The notes: generated by a model from the letters alone, not told the origin. A DNA stretch of 64,000 nt from Nocardiopsis mwathae (GCF_014201195.1 NZ_JACHDS010000001.1:5456001-5520000); one strand, 5' to 3'. Shown: positions 43,416 through 55,344, numbered from the stretch's first letter. Made by a program: numbers and translations.

Positions 43416-44347
43416 ACGTCCCCGCGAAGCTCGGAATCTACGGCCTGGGCCTGGTGTTGGCCTTCGGCGGGGCGTTGGGGGTCGGCCGCCTGGTCGGGCC
43501 CATCACCACCGCCGACGCCCAGGAGGAGGGCGCGCACGGCCACGCGGCCGAGGTGCCCTCGTCCGGTGCCCCGAACATCCCCCAGGGCCTGCAGGTCTCC
43601 GAGGGCGGCTACACCCTGGACCTGCTCGCCGCACCGGAGGAGGCCGGCGCGGAGGCCCCGCTGTCCTTCCGCATCACCGGGCCGGACGGCGAGGCGGTCA
43701 CCGACTTCGCCGTCGAGCACGACAAGCCGATGCACGTCATCCTGGTCGGACGCGACCTCGACGGGTACCGGCACCTGCACCCCGAGATGCGCGGAGACGG
43801 GGTGTGGACCGCACCGGTCGAGCCGGATACCCCCGGCCCCTATCGGCTGTTCGCCGACTTCGTCCCCGAGGGGGAGAAGACGGGCCGGGTCCTCGGAGTC
43901 GACATGGCCGTCCCGGGCGACTACCGGCCGGGTCCGCTGCCCGAGCCCGCCGCCACAGCGGAGGTCGACGGCTACGAGGTCGCACTGGACGGACAGCCCG
44001 CCGCAGGGGAGTCGAGCGAACTCACCTTCACGGTCACCGAGGACGGCGACCCCGTCACCGACCTTGAGCCCTACCTCGGTTCCTACGGCCACCTGGTGGC
44101 GCTGCGCGACGGCGACCTCGCCTTCGCGCACGTCCACCCCGCGGGCGAACCCGGCGACGGAGCGACCGAACCCGGCCCCGAGATCACGTTCGCGACCCGG
44201 CTGCCCTCACCCGGCGCCTACCGGCTCTACCTTGACTTCCAGCACGACGGCGCCGTCCATACCGCCGAGTTCACCGTGGCGGCGGGCGGCACCGAGGGCA
44301 CGTTCGGAACCGGCGGTGGAAGCGGGGGCGGGCACGACGGGCACTGA
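43412..44347 (+). CDS. Secreted His-rich protein of the copper operon
   Basis: A 311-residue protein with an N-terminal hydrophobic segment ([25 protein letters not shown]) that should export it or anchor it outside. Two domains repeat a metal-like motif: [20 protein letters not shown] near 109 and [20 protein letters not shown] near 227. His also occurs just after the helix (GAHGHAAE) and at the very end (GGGHDGH). Placed between copZ and copA, it is likely a periplasmic or surface copper binder; no enzyme activity is evident. Confidence 0.8.
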   Translation: MNVPAKLGIYGLGLVLAFGGALGVGRLVGPITTADAQEEGAHGHAAEVPSSGAPNIPQGLQVSEGGYTLDLLAAPEEAGAEAPLSFRITGPDGEAVTDFAVEHDKPMHVILVGRDLDGYRHLHPEMRGDGVWTAPVEPDTPGPYRLFADFVPEGEKTGRVLGVDMAVPGDYRPGPLPEPAATAEVDGYEVALDGQPAAGESSELTFTVTEDGDPVTDLEPYLGSYGHLVALRDGDLAFAHVHPAGEPGDGATEPGPEITFATRLPSPGAYRLYLDFQHDGAVHTAEFTVAAGGTEGTFGTGGGSGGGHDGH

Positions 44348-44409
44348 CGCCCGATCCCAGGTCAGGACGTATCCACCCCCCATACACTCACCGGAGGAGG
44401 TCTGAAGAC

Positions 44410-46752
<2,343 letters not shown>

Positions 46753-46799
46753 CCACCTACCCGAAGGGGGCGGACCGCAGCATCACTGCGGCCCGCCCC

Positions 46800-46869
46800 C
46801 TTCGTTGATCTCGGAGATATCGGGGTCGAAATCGCCGGTGAAACCCCGATATCTCCGAGATCAACGAAG
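46800..46869. repeat. 64-base palindromic element, copy 3
   Basis: The 24-base arms lie at 46803-46826 and 46843-46866 and pair perfectly; three more pairs extend the stem outward. Loop CGAAATCGCCGGTGAA. It follows the copA stop by 47 bases and likely terminates the copper operon. Confidence 0.88.
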
Positions 46870-46885
46870 GCGCTGGTGCTCATCT

Positions 46886-46904
46886 ACTTTAAGGATGCTA
46901 AAGT
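46886..46904. promoter_or_regulatory. Palindromic operator-like site upstream of the membrane/HTH operon
   Basis: ACTTTA-N7-TAAAGT lies 30 bases before the start of the membrane protein gene. Its dyad and position suit autoregulation by the winged-helix protein encoded two genes on. Confidence 0.5.
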
Positions 46905-46933
46905 GCATTGCATCGTCGAAAGGTGATCAGGGC

Positions 46934-47356
46934 ATGGGAAGCATTCAGCAGGAGGCCAAGGCGGCGCTGGCGGAGGCCGAGCGGATGCGGGAGCGGTCGA
47001 GCAAGGCCGTGCGGTGGTTCAGCCGTTACCTCGTGGGGGCGGGCATCCTGATGATCGGCGTGGTCGTGGGGCTGGAGGCGCTGTTTCCCGACAGCCCGGG
47101 GCGCTACTTGGTGCTCGGTGTGTGGGGCGCCATGGTGGGGGCTTCTGGCTCGTGGTGGGATCGCCGGGCGGCGGTCCCCTTGCGAGCGAAGCGTCGGTTG
47201 TTCATCGCAACGGGGGCCTGGCTGGTCCTCTATGCCTGGCTGCTAGGGCCGCTGGTGCGCTGGCAGTTCGGTGAGTCGCTGCTCCCGTGGACCGTTGCGG
47301 GCGCGCTCATGGCGACCCCGTTCTTCGTCGCGGCGTTCTGGAAGGTGCGCGCATGA
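46934..47356 (+). CDS. Small membrane protein of unknown function
   Basis: A 140-residue protein with a helical, charged start (QQEAKAALAEAERMRERSSKAVRWF) and about four hydrophobic helices, the first at YLVGAGILMIGVVVGLEALF. The ATG has GAAAGG upstream. It overlaps the HTH gene by four bases. Membrane protein plus short winged-helix regulator is a frequent actinobacterial pair of unknown role. Confidence 0.75.
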   Translation: MGSIQQEAKAALAEAERMRERSSKAVRWFSRYLVGAGILMIGVVVGLEALFPDSPGRYLVLGVWGAMVGASGSWWDRRAAVPLRAKRRLFIATGAWLVLYAWLLGPLVRWQFGESLLPWTVAGALMATPFFVAAFWKVRA

Positions 47357-47667
47357 GCCATCCGCGTCACGAGCTCGACCAGGTCGTCCACTCTCCGGTG
47401 CGGTTCTCGATCATGGCCGCGCTGTCCCCGCTCGACCGTGCCGAGTTCCGGATGCTGCGCGACACCGTGGAGGTCAGCGACTCCGCCCTGTCGCAGCACC
47501 TCACCACCCTCGAACAGGCCGACTACATCATCGTGACCAAGGCTCAGAAGGGGAGGCGCACCACGACGTGGGTCTCGCTCACGCCGACGGGCCGCGAGGC
47601 GTTCCGGCACCACCTGCAGACGCTGAACCGGATCGCGCAGCAGCCCGCAGCCGGTGACGCGGAGTGA
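47353..47667 (+). CDS. Short winged-helix transcriptional regulator
   Basis: A 104-residue protein made of one winged helix (HTH_34 / ArsR-MarR-like): VHSPVRFSIMAALSPLDRAEF, recognition part VSDSALSQHLTTLEQADYI and the wing KAQKGRRTTTWVSLTPTGREAF. It is coupled to the membrane protein gene and probably controls the operon through the ACTTTA dyad. Confidence 0.85.
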   Translation: MSHPRHELDQVVHSPVRFSIMAALSPLDRAEFRMLRDTVEVSDSALSQHLTTLEQADYIIVTKAQKGRRTTTWVSLTPTGREAFRHHLQTLNRIAQQPAAGDAE

Positions 47668-47935
47668 GTGTCGGACAAGTCCGGCGCGTGAGTCATGGGA
47701 CTCGGACGGTTTCGGTCAGGACGGGTGTGCAGGATTACCGACCGATCCACCAGGGTGTGGTTTCGCGGCGTATCCCCAGTTCAATCGGGGTAGGGGTGCC
47801 TTCGGGCCAGTCACCTCCCGCCTGGTCAGAGGGGGTTCGTGTCGCTCGTGGTAGCTCGCGTGCTTCTAGACTCGCGTAGGTGACGGTCCGGTTCTCGCGG
47901 ACGTCCTCTCCCCGACGATCGAGGAACCCTCAAGG

Positions 47936-49657
47936 ATGAGCACCGAGCATTCTGAGCCGGGACGACTGCTCGCCGGCCGCTACCGGCTGACCGAGACCAT
48001 CGGTGAAGGCGGTATGGGCCGTGTCTGGCAGGGCACGGACGAGCTGCTGGACCGCCCGGTCGCGATCAAGGAACTGAGCATCCCCCCGCACCTCCCGCAG
48101 CAGGAGGTCGACGTTCTGCGTACGCGGATGCTGCGCGAGGCCCGGAGCGCCGCCCGCCTGGCGCACCCGTCCATCATCACCGTCTTCGACGTCGTCGAGG
48201 AGGACGAGCGCCCGTGGATCGTCATGGAGCTGGTTCGCGGTGACTCGCTGAGCGGCCTGCTCAAGAAGGAGGGCACCCTCCCGCCCGAGCGCGTGGCCAA
48301 GATCGGCCTGCAGATGCTCGCCGCGCTCGCCGTCGCGCACGAACGCGGCATCGTGCACCGCGACATCAAGCCGGGCAACGTCCTGATCGCCCGCGGCGAC
48401 CGCGCCGTCCTCACCGACTTCGGCATCGCCCGGCTCGAAGGCACGACCGCCCTCACCAGCACCGGGCTGCTCATCGGCTCGCCCGCCTACCTCGCCCCGG
48501 AGCAGGCGCACGGCAAGCCCGCCTCGTCGGCCACCGACATGTGGTCGCTCGGCGTGACCCTGTACCAGGCGCTGGAGGGGCAGTCGCCGTTCCAGAGACC
48601 CACCTCGATGGCGACACTCACCGCCATCGTGACCGAGGAGGTGCCGCCGGCCGAGCACGCCGGGCCGCTGGTGCCCCTGCTCGAAGGGCTCCTGGCCAAG
48701 GAGCCGGAGCACCGCATGGCGGTCCGCGAGGCCGCCTCCCTGCTGCAGAAACTCGTGTCCGAGGGGGAGAAGAAGGCGACCTGGACGGCCGGAGCCGCTG
48801 CGGGGGCGGCCCCGACCGCCTCCGGCCCCTCCTCCTCTCCCTCGCCCTCCGCCGCCGACGAAGCTCCGGCCCGTACCGGCACCGCGGCCGAAGAGCAGCC
48901 GGTCGGCGCCATGGCCGCCGAGCGCCCGGTGGACATCCCGCCCGGCCCCGGACCCGGCGGTGGCACTCCCGGCCGCTCTCCACGCGCACTGGTCACAGCC
49001 GTTGCGGGGGCGCTCGCGCTCGTCCTCGTCATCGGACTGGGCGCATACTTCGGTCTGCGCTCACTGCCGGGTGGCGACCCGGCCGCCGGCGGTGAGCCCG
49101 GAGAGACCGGCCAACCCGCCCCGACCGCCGGGGCGGACACCGACGGCACCGGAACGGGCGACGAGGACTCCGACTCCGACTCCGACGACGACTCCGAGGA
49201 CGGCGACGCCGACCTGCCGGAGATGGAGACCTACACCGACAGCACGGGCTACTCCGTGGATGTCCCCACGGCCTGGAACATGGAGCGGGAGAGCGGGTCC
49301 CGGGTGAAGTTCCGCTTCCCGGACCGCGGCTACCTGCAGATCGACCACGTCGGCAGCTCGGACGACGCCGAGGACTACCTGCACCGTCAGCAGGGTGCGT
49401 ACGCCGGCAGCTTCGACGGCTTCGGCAACCGTTCGTCGGTCACGAGCCTTGACGCCGACTGGACCGGTGACTACCGGAGCGCGGCCCAGTGGGAGTTCAC
49501 CTTCGGCGGCTCCGGCTACACCCGCAACTGCGTCAGCCGCGGCTTCTTCACCGAGAACGAGGGCTACACCATCCTGCTGGTCTCCAAGCCCGAGGACTTC
49601 GACCAGAACGTCGCGATCCTGGACGCCATCTCCACGTCCTTCGAACCGGCTTCCTGA
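47936..49657 (+). CDS. Membrane Ser/Thr protein kinase (PknB-like, no PASTA)
   Basis: A 573-residue kinase. The catalytic domain (about 12-275) has GEGGMGRVW, the ATP lysine in VAIKEL, the loop HRDIKPGNV and DFGIARLEG, and SPAYLAPEQ. A Pro/Ala/Gly linker leads to one helix (LVTAVAGALALVLVIGLGAYFGL, near 350), an Asp/Ser/Gly-rich spacer and an outer domain of about 150 residues (ETYTDSTGYSVDVPTAWNM..., with one CVSRGFF). The outer domain lacks PASTA repeats, so the signal is unknown. Confidence 0.92.
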   Translation: MSTEHSEPGRLLAGRYRLTETIGEGGMGRVWQGTDELLDRPVAIKELSIPPHLPQQEVDVLRTRMLREARSAARLAHPSIITVFDVVEEDERPWIVMELVRGDSLSGLLKKEGTLPPERVAKIGLQMLAALAVAHERGIVHRDIKPGNVLIARGDRAVLTDFGIARLEGTTALTSTGLLIGSPAYLAPEQAHGKPASSATDMWSLGVTLYQALEGQSPFQRPTSMATLTAIVTEEVPPAEHAGPLVPLLEGLLAKEPEHRMAVREAASLLQKLVSEGEKKATWTAGAAAGAAPTASGPSSSPSPSAADEAPARTGTAAEEQPVGAMAAERPVDIPPGPGPGGGTPGRSPRALVTAVAGALALVLVIGLGAYFGLRSLPGGDPAAGGEPGETGQPAPTAGADTDGTGTGDEDSDSDSDDDSEDGDADLPEMETYTDSTGYSVDVPTAWNMERESGSRVKFRFPDRGYLQIDHVGSSDDAEDYLHRQQGAYAGSFDGFGNRSSVTSLDADWTGDYRSAAQWEFTFGGSGYTRNCVSRGFFTENEGYTILLVSKPEDFDQNVAILDAISTSFEPAS

Positions 49658-49682
49658 CCGGCGCACACGACGGCCCCGAGCC

Positions 49683-50459
49683 TCACAGGCCGCGGGCCGT
49701 CGTGGTCCGCCGCGCGTCTCGGAGCGCGCCGGTGCGGACGGCGGCGTGGACCGCGCGCGCGATCCGGGCGCCCCACCGCGAGCGCGGGCCGCCGAACGAC
49801 GCGGGCGGTTCCGTGCCGGTTTCGCTCCGGACCGCCAGGCAGATCGCGTCGGACGCCGTCCCGGTACAGGCGAATCCGGCTTCCATGACCGCCTGGACCT
49901 TGGCCTCGGTGGCGGTGGAGAGGGCGTTGACCAGAGCGGCATCGGAGAGTGGGACGGGGACCGCGACGATGATGTTGATCGTGCCCGGCCTGATCGATTC
50001 GGTGCCGCCTGCCGCTCGGGCATGCCCCAGCCGGGCCTCGTCCAGGTCGCTCGGCGCGGCGGCCCAGGTGGGGCGGCCGATGCCGACCGTCGCGACCGCT
50101 TCCACCCCGCCGTCGGCCGCGAAGGCGGCGTTCGTGACGTCGGCGGCCGTCATCAGGCCGACCCCGTGGCCCCGGAGCCCCGCGGCCCTCGCGATCTCGG
50201 CGAGGTGGTCCCGCGGGTCGGTGCGCCGGTACCCGCCAGGGACCTGTGCGTTGACGACATAGGACCGCGAACCCAGACCACCGCCCAGGACACCCGACGA
50301 CAGCATCCGCCACCCCGGGCCGGCGTCCCACACCAGAGCTGGCAGACGGTGGCCGCCTTCCCGCCGGTGGACGAGCGATGTATCCAGGAGCCGCCTGTCG
50401 GGAAGGTCGGGAAGGTCGGGAAGACCGGCCCGGTCGGTGAAGATGTCGCCCACGTGCAC
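49683..50459 (-). CDS. CbiZ-like adenosylcobinamide amidohydrolase
   Basis: A 258-residue protein resembling CbiZ, which removes the aminopropanol side chain from cobinamide so that salvaged corrinoids can re-enter B12 synthesis. Family blocks are LVWDAGPGWRMLSSGVLGGGLG near 42-63, HGVGLMTAADV near 97-107, GTINIIVAVPVPLSDAALVNAL and the closing FACTGTASDAICLAV. It has no cobalamin riboswitch that I can find. It fits with the riboswitch-led importer 44 kb away as a corrinoid salvage route, though the link is inferred. Confidence 0.8.
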   Translation of the reverse strand: MHVGDIFTDRAGLPDLPDLPDRRLLDTSLVHRREGGHRLPALVWDAGPGWRMLSSGVLGGGLGSRSYVVNAQVPGGYRRTDPRDHLAEIARAAGLRGHGVGLMTAADVTNAAFAADGGVEAVATVGIGRPTWAAAPSDLDEARLGHARAAGGTESIRPGTINIIVAVPVPLSDAALVNALSTATEAKVQAVMEAGFACTGTASDAICLAVRSETGTEPPASFGGPRSRWGARIARAVHAAVRTGALRDARRTTTARGL

Positions 50460-50580
50460 CCGAGAACTCTAGACGGACACCGTCCCGCCCCGGCCCCCGC
50501 CCCACGGCAAGCGGGAGTGGGGGCCGGGGCGGCGTCGACGGTGACCGACGGAGGCCGGGGACGGCGCGCGGGCCGACCGG

Positions 50581-51735
50581 CTACTTGAGCAGCTGGCGGG
50601 CCATCACCAGGCGCTGGATCTGGTTCGTGCCTTCATAGATCTGGGTGATCTTCGCGTCACGCATCATGCGCTCCAGGGGGAAGTCCTTGACGTAGCCGGC
50701 GCCGCCCAGGAGCTGGACCGCGTCCGTGGTGATCTCCATGGCCGCGTCGGAGGCGTAGCACTTGGCGGCGGCGCCGAAGAAGGAGAGGTCGGCGTCGCCC
50801 CGCTCGGACTTGGCGGCGGCGACGTAGACCATCTGGCGGGCCGTCTCCAGCTTCATCGCCATGTCGGCGAGCATGAACTGGATGCCCTGGAACTCGGCGA
50901 TCGCCTTGCCGAACTGCTTGCGCTCCTTGACGTAGGCGACCGCGTGGTCGAGTGCGCCCTGGGCGATGCCGATGGCCTGCGCGCCGATCGTCACACGGGT
51001 GTGGTCCAGGGTCCGCAGCGCGATCTTCAGGCCCTCGCCGACCTCGCCCACCAGCCGGTCGCCGGGGATGCGCATGTCGTCGAAGAACAGCTCGCGCGTG
51101 GGCGACCCCTTGATGCCGAGCTTCTTCTCCGGCTCGCCGAGGGTGAAGCCGGCATCGTCGTCGTGCACCACGAACGCGCTGATGTTCCGGCCGCGGGGGC
51201 CGTCCGGGTCGGTCACCGCCATGACCGTGTAGTACGTGCTGACGCCCGCGTTGGTGATCCACGACTTCTGCCCGTTGAGGATCCAGTCGTCGCCGTCGCG
51301 CTTGGCCTGGGTCCGCATGCTCGCGGTGTCGGAGCCGGCCTCCCGCTCGGACAGGCCGTAGGAGAACATCGCCTCGCCGCGCGCGACCGGCGTCAGGTAG
51401 CGCTGCTTGACGTCCTCGGAGGCGCCGAGGATGAGCGGCATCGTCCCCAGCTTGTTGACGGCCGGGATGAGCGACGAGCTGGCACAGGCGCGCGCCACCT
51501 CCTCGATGATGATGCAGGTCGCCAGCGCGTCGGCGCCGACGCCGTCGTAGGCCTCGGGGATGTGCGCGGCGTGGAAGTCGGTGGCCAGCAGGGCGTCGTA
51601 GGCGGCCTGTGGGAACGCGCTGTGGGTGTCGACCTCCTCGGCGTGCGGGGCGATCTTGTCCTCGGAGACGGCGCGGACGGCCGCGCGCAGTTCCTCGTGC
51701 TCTTCGCTCGTCTTGAACAGGTCGAAGTCGCTCAT
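50581..51735 (-). CDS. Acyl-CoA dehydrogenase
   Basis: A 384-residue FAD enzyme. The N-terminal helices (EEHEELRAAVRAVSEDKIAPH), the middle FAD-binding part (FSYGLSEREAGSDTASMRT, WITNAGVSTYYTVMA), and the C-terminal helices with the catalytic Glu in IYEGTNQIQRLVMARQLL are typical. It oxidises an acyl-CoA at the alpha-beta position; chain length is not readable. The ATG follows GGGAGG. It is divergent from the TetR regulator, which may control it. Confidence 0.93.
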   Translation of the reverse strand: MSDFDLFKTSEEHEELRAAVRAVSEDKIAPHAEEVDTHSAFPQAAYDALLATDFHAAHIPEAYDGVGADALATCIIIEEVARACASSSLIPAVNKLGTMPLILGASEDVKQRYLTPVARGEAMFSYGLSEREAGSDTASMRTQAKRDGDDWILNGQKSWITNAGVSTYYTVMAVTDPDGPRGRNISAFVVHDDDAGFTLGEPEKKLGIKGSPTRELFFDDMRIPGDRLVGEVGEGLKIALRTLDHTRVTIGAQAIGIAQGALDHAVAYVKERKQFGKAIAEFQGIQFMLADMAMKLETARQMVYVAAAKSERGDADLSFFGAAAKCYASDAAMEITTDAVQLLGGAGYVKDFPLERMMRDAKITQIYEGTNQIQRLVMARQLLK

Positions 51736-51901
51736 CGGCTCCCGAGCCTCCCTTGTGGCACTACGTGCCTCATCCTGGCATCCAGTGTCACAATACGGGG
51801 TGAACGGAGATTCCGCACCCGTCCGTCGGCTAGGTTCGGCGCGAGCGGCACCGAACACGGTGGGCGCGGAGATCACCACGGGCGTGGGGGAGGAGCGGCG
51901 C
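51736..51901. promoter_or_regulatory. Shared promoter region of acyl-CoA dehydrogenase and TetR genes
   Basis: This 166-base gap between divergent starts holds GGCACTACGTGCC, a small dyad near 51764-51776, and TGTCACAATA nearby. These are candidate operators for the TetR protein. Confidence 0.4.
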
Positions 51902-52663
51902 GTGGCGCAGCCGGATCGGCCGGGCACGGAGCCGGCGAAGGGGGGCGGCCGCGGCGGCATGCCCGCCCGCCACGATGTGGTGGTCGCCGCCGTGCGCCTT
52001 TTCGAGTCCGAGGGCTACGAGGCGACGACGATGGACGACATCGCGGTCGCATCGGGGGTGAGCCGCCGGACCCTGTTCCGCCACTTCGGCTCCAAGGAGG
52101 ACATCCTCTTCTCCGGCCACGACGAGCTCTTCGCGACCGTGGCCCGCCACCTGCGGTCCGCGCCCGACGACGACCCCGTTTCGACCGTCCGCGCCGCTGC
52201 CCGCATGGTCTTCCAGGGGTATGTGTCCACCCCGGAGATCACCGTCCCCCGCTTCCGCCTGGTGCGCGCCGTCCCTCGGCTGCGCGACCGCGAGATCGCC
52301 ATGACCGCCCGCTACCAGGCCGCGTTCAGCCGCTACCTGGCGCGGGGTGAGACCGAGGGGGTGCGGGTGCTCGCGGGCGAGGCGCTGGCGGCCTCCGTCA
52401 TCGCCGCGCACAACCATGTGCTGCGCTCGTGGCTGCGCGACCCGCAGCGCCCGGTCCCCTGGGCGCGGTTCGACCAGGCGATGGACTTCGTGGCCCGCGC
52501 CCTCGGCGCGGCCCTGCGCAGGCCGGAGACTCCCGGCGGGGCCGCCGAGTCCGCCGAGTCCGCCGAGTCCGTTCTGGTCGCCGTCTACCCGTCCTCCCTG
52601 GGCGGTGAGGACGTCCTGCGCCGCGTCCGCGCGGCGCTGGAACCCGAGGATCCGGACGCCTGA
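51902..52663 (+). CDS. TetR-family transcriptional regulator
   Basis: A 253-residue regulator with the N-terminal HTH ESEGYEATTMDDIAVASGVSRRTLFRHFGSKEDIL at about 37-71. The C-terminal ligand domain is variable and contains the run SAESAESAES from repeated GAGTCCGCC units. The GTG start has a strong GGGGGAGGAG site. Its position beside the divergent acyl-CoA dehydrogenase gene suggests control of fatty or branched acyl-CoA breakdown. Confidence 0.9.
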   Translation: MAQPDRPGTEPAKGGGRGGMPARHDVVVAAVRLFESEGYEATTMDDIAVASGVSRRTLFRHFGSKEDILFSGHDELFATVARHLRSAPDDDPVSTVRAAARMVFQGYVSTPEITVPRFRLVRAVPRLRDREIAMTARYQAAFSRYLARGETEGVRVLAGEALAASVIAAHNHVLRSWLRDPQRPVPWARFDQAMDFVARALGAALRRPETPGGAAESAESAESVLVAVYPSSLGGEDVLRRVRAALEPEDPDA

Positions 52664-52708
52664 ACCGGATGCCTGAGAGCGCCGTGTCCGTCCCGCTACG
52701 CTGGCGAT

Positions 52709-53140
52709 ATGGCCCACCGGCACCCGATGAAGCTGAACGCGGAACACGTGACGCACAGCGAAGCGCGCCGCCTCCTCCGGGCTGAACTGGCCAACTGCGG
52801 CGAGTGCAGAGTCGTGCTCGACCGCTCGGCCCTGCGGGACCTCGAACCCGACGGGGTCTTCGACTCCCTCCTCCACGGATTCCTGGGCAAGCGGTCCGAG
52901 CAGTGGCGCACGCGCCATTCCCGCTACCCCGTGACCCTCTACGGCCTGGCCCCGCCTCCCGAGGCGCGCTTCCTCAACCTGCCGACACAGGAGGTGGCCC
53001 GCCTGTGCGTGATCGAGGGCCGGGCGGGTGACAGATTCGACACCGGGGCCGCACTGGGGGAACTGCGCACCCTGTCCGACGGCGACCGCGCGCTGGTGCT
53101 CGGCGACGTCGTGGACGGGATCCTCGAAGACGAGGGTTGA
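52709..53140 (+). CDS. Hypothetical protein
   Basis: A 143-residue soluble protein that I do not recognise. It has a helical start (SEARRLLRAELANCGECRVVLDRSAL), a middle with FDSLLHGFLGKRSEQW and a helical, acidic end (LSDGDRALVLGDVVDGILEDEG). It lies between the TetR and MerR genes with its own spacing, so it may be independent. Confidence 0.6.
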   Translation: MAHRHPMKLNAEHVTHSEARRLLRAELANCGECRVVLDRSALRDLEPDGVFDSLLHGFLGKRSEQWRTRHSRYPVTLYGLAPPPEARFLNLPTQEVARLCVIEGRAGDRFDTGAALGELRTLSDGDRALVLGDVVDGILEDEG

Positions 53141-53274
53141 GGAGGGGCCCGGGGCACGCCCTCACCGCGCACCCGCGACGCGCGCATAGGCTGGTCCGAT
53201 GCGGTGCCGAACACGGCCGGCACCCGCGGATCCCGACTCCCGCGTTAGGGTGGATCTCCTTGGAAGGGGCGGCG

Positions 53275-53709
53275 ATGTCGCAGCCGGCTGCTCACATGCA
53301 GATCGGTGAGGTGGCCGAGCGGACGGACCTGTCCCTGCGGACCATCCGCTACTACGGCGAGGTGGGGCTGGTCGTCCCATCGGCGCGCTCCCGCGGCGGC
53401 TTCCGGCTCTACACCGAGGCCGACGTCGGGCGGCTGCTCCTCGTCAAGCGGATGAAGCTGCTGGAATTCAGCGTTGAGGACATGGGCGAGCTGCTGTCCC
53501 TGCTCGACCGCCTCGCCGAGGGGGCCGAAGCCGAGGCCGAGCACGCCGCCCTCCTCCACCGCCTGGCCGGGTTCGAGTCGGTCGTGGAGGAGCGGCGCGC
53601 CGCACTCCGCAGGCGCCTGTCGGTCGCGGAGGAGTTCGGCGGCCTGCTGCGCGACCAGCGCCGCCCATTCGAAACCCAACCTGCGAGCGAGGAGACGGAA
53701 CGCCGGTGA
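53275..53709 (+). CDS. MerR-family transcriptional regulator
   Basis: A 144-residue MerR protein: HTH IGEVAERTDLSLRTIRYYGEVGLV at about 10-33, wing SRGGFRLYTEADV, and a coiled dimer helix (LLSLLDRLAEGAEAEAEHAALLHRL). There are no cysteines in the effector region, so metal sensing is unlikely. Its stop overlaps the GTG of prfC by four bases, a striking coupling of a regulator to a release factor. Confidence 0.9.
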   Translation: MSQPAAHMQIGEVAERTDLSLRTIRYYGEVGLVVPSARSRGGFRLYTEADVGRLLLVKRMKLLEFSVEDMGELLSLLDRLAEGAEAEAEHAALLHRLAGFESVVEERRAALRRRLSVAEEFGGLLRDQRRPFETQPASEETERR

Positions 53710-55331
53710 GCGTGACAGCGGACAATATGACCCAGCACAGCGGCCAGACCGCGGCCGAGGCCGGGCGGCGCCGGACCTTCGCGGTGATCTCGCACCCGGA
53801 CGCCGGCAAGTCCACGCTCACCGAAGCGCTGGCGCTGCACGCGGCGGCGATCTCCTCGGCGGGCGCGGTGCACGGCAAGGGCGACCGGCGCGGCGTCACC
53901 TCCGACTGGATGGAGATGGAGCAGGCGCGCGGGATCTCGATCACCTCGGCCGCCCTGCGCATCGACTACGGCGACTGCGTGCTCAACCTCCTCGACACCC
54001 CCGGTCACGCGGACTTCTCCGAGGACACCTACCGGGTGCTGTCCGCCGTCGACTGCGCGATCATGCTGCTGGACTCGGCCAAGGGCCTGGAGCCGCAGAC
54101 GCTGAAGCTGTTCGACGTGTGCCGGGCGCGCAGGATGCCGGTCATCACCTTCGTCAACAAGTGGGACCGGCCGGGCCGCGAGCCGCTCGAACTCCTCGAC
54201 GAGATCGAGCAGCGCATCGGGCTGCGCCCGACCCCCATGAACTGGCCGGTGGGCATCGCCGGGGACTTCCGCGGCCTCATCGACCGGGCCAGCGGCGTCT
54301 ACACCAAGATGCACCGCACCCCGGGCGGGGCGACCCGTGCCGTCGAGGAGGAGCTGACCGCCGAGCAGGCCGCCGAGGTCGAAGAGGAGACCTGGGTCCA
54401 GGCGAGCGAGGAGATCGAACTGCTGGAGGAGATCGGCGCGGGCTACGACGAGGAGTCCTTCCTCGCCGGAGAGTCCTCCCCGGTGCTGTTCGGCGCGGCG
54501 CTGCCCAACTTCGGGGTGTCGGCCCTGCTGGACACCCTGGTGTCGCTGGCGCCGCCCCCGGGCGACCTGCTGGACGCCAAGGGCGAGCCGCGCCCGGTCG
54601 GCGCGCTGTTCTCCGGACAGGTCTTCAAGATGCAGGCCAACATGGACAAGGCCCACCGCGACCGGATGGCCTTCGTCCGGGTGGCCTCCGGCCGCTTCGA
54701 GCGCGGGATGGTGCTGACCCATGCCGAGACCGGCCGCCCGTTCGCCACCAAGTACACCCAGGCGGTGTTCGGCAGCGAGCGCAGCACCATCGACACCGCC
54801 TACCCGGGCGACGTGATCGCGCTGATCAACGCCCAGGCGCTGAGCGTGGGCGACACCCTCTACGAAGGCCAGAAGGTCGTCTTCCCGCCCATCCCGAGTT
54901 TCGCCCCCGAGCACTTCGTGGTCGCCCGCGCCCTGGACTCGGGCCGCTACAAGCAGTTCCAGCGCGGCATCGCCCAGCTCGACAGCGAGGGCGTGGTGCA
55001 GGTGCTGACGTCGGACGTGCGCGGCGAGCAGGCGCCCGTGCTGGCGGCGGTCGGGCCGCTCCAGTTCGACGTCGTCAAGCACCGCATGGAGGAGGAGTTC
55101 CGGGCGCCGGTCGAGCTGTCGCACCTGGACTACTGCCTGGCCCGGCGGACCGACGCCGAGTCCGCGCCGACGCTGCACGGGCTGTCGGGCGCGGAGGTCA
55201 TGAAGCGGCGCTCGGACGGCGAGCTGCTGATGCTCGTGCACAACAAGTGGCGCCTGCGCGTCATCGAGCGCGACCATCCGGACCTGACCATGGAGCCCCT
55301 GCTCGCCGGGGGCGTGGAAGAGCCCGCCTAG
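53706..55331 (+). CDS. prfC: Peptide chain release factor 3
   Basis: A 541-residue GTPase of the RF3 family, which recycles RF1/RF2 from the ribosome after termination. G-motifs are SHPDAGKSTLTEAL near 29-42, switch I RGISITSAALR, DTPGHADFSEDTYR, FVNKWDRPGRE and a later domain II/III with GEPRPVGALFSGQVFKMQANMDKAHRDR. The length and order match bacterial RF3. It is translated together with the MerR regulator. Confidence 0.95.
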   Translation: MSVTADNMTQHSGQTAAEAGRRRTFAVISHPDAGKSTLTEALALHAAAISSAGAVHGKGDRRGVTSDWMEMEQARGISITSAALRIDYGDCVLNLLDTPGHADFSEDTYRVLSAVDCAIMLLDSAKGLEPQTLKLFDVCRARRMPVITFVNKWDRPGREPLELLDEIEQRIGLRPTPMNWPVGIAGDFRGLIDRASGVYTKMHRTPGGATRAVEEELTAEQAAEVEEETWVQASEEIELLEEIGAGYDEESFLAGESSPVLFGAALPNFGVSALLDTLVSLAPPPGDLLDAKGEPRPVGALFSGQVFKMQANMDKAHRDRMAFVRVASGRFERGMVLTHAETGRPFATKYTQAVFGSERSTIDTAYPGDVIALINAQALSVGDTLYEGQKVVFPPIPSFAPEHFVVARALDSGRYKQFQRGIAQLDSEGVVQVLTSDVRGEQAPVLAAVGPLQFDVVKHRMEEEFRAPVELSHLDYCLARRTDAESAPTLHGLSGAEVMKRRSDGELLMLVHNKWRLRVIERDHPDLTMEPLLAGGVEEPA

Positions 55332-55344
55332 CGCGCGCTCCACG

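Noticed and set aside
52545-52575. Repeated GAGTCCGCC units inside the TetR gene as a regulatory or CRISPR-like repeat
   Set aside because: They are in frame and encode a short Ser-Ala-Glu run; too short and without spacers.
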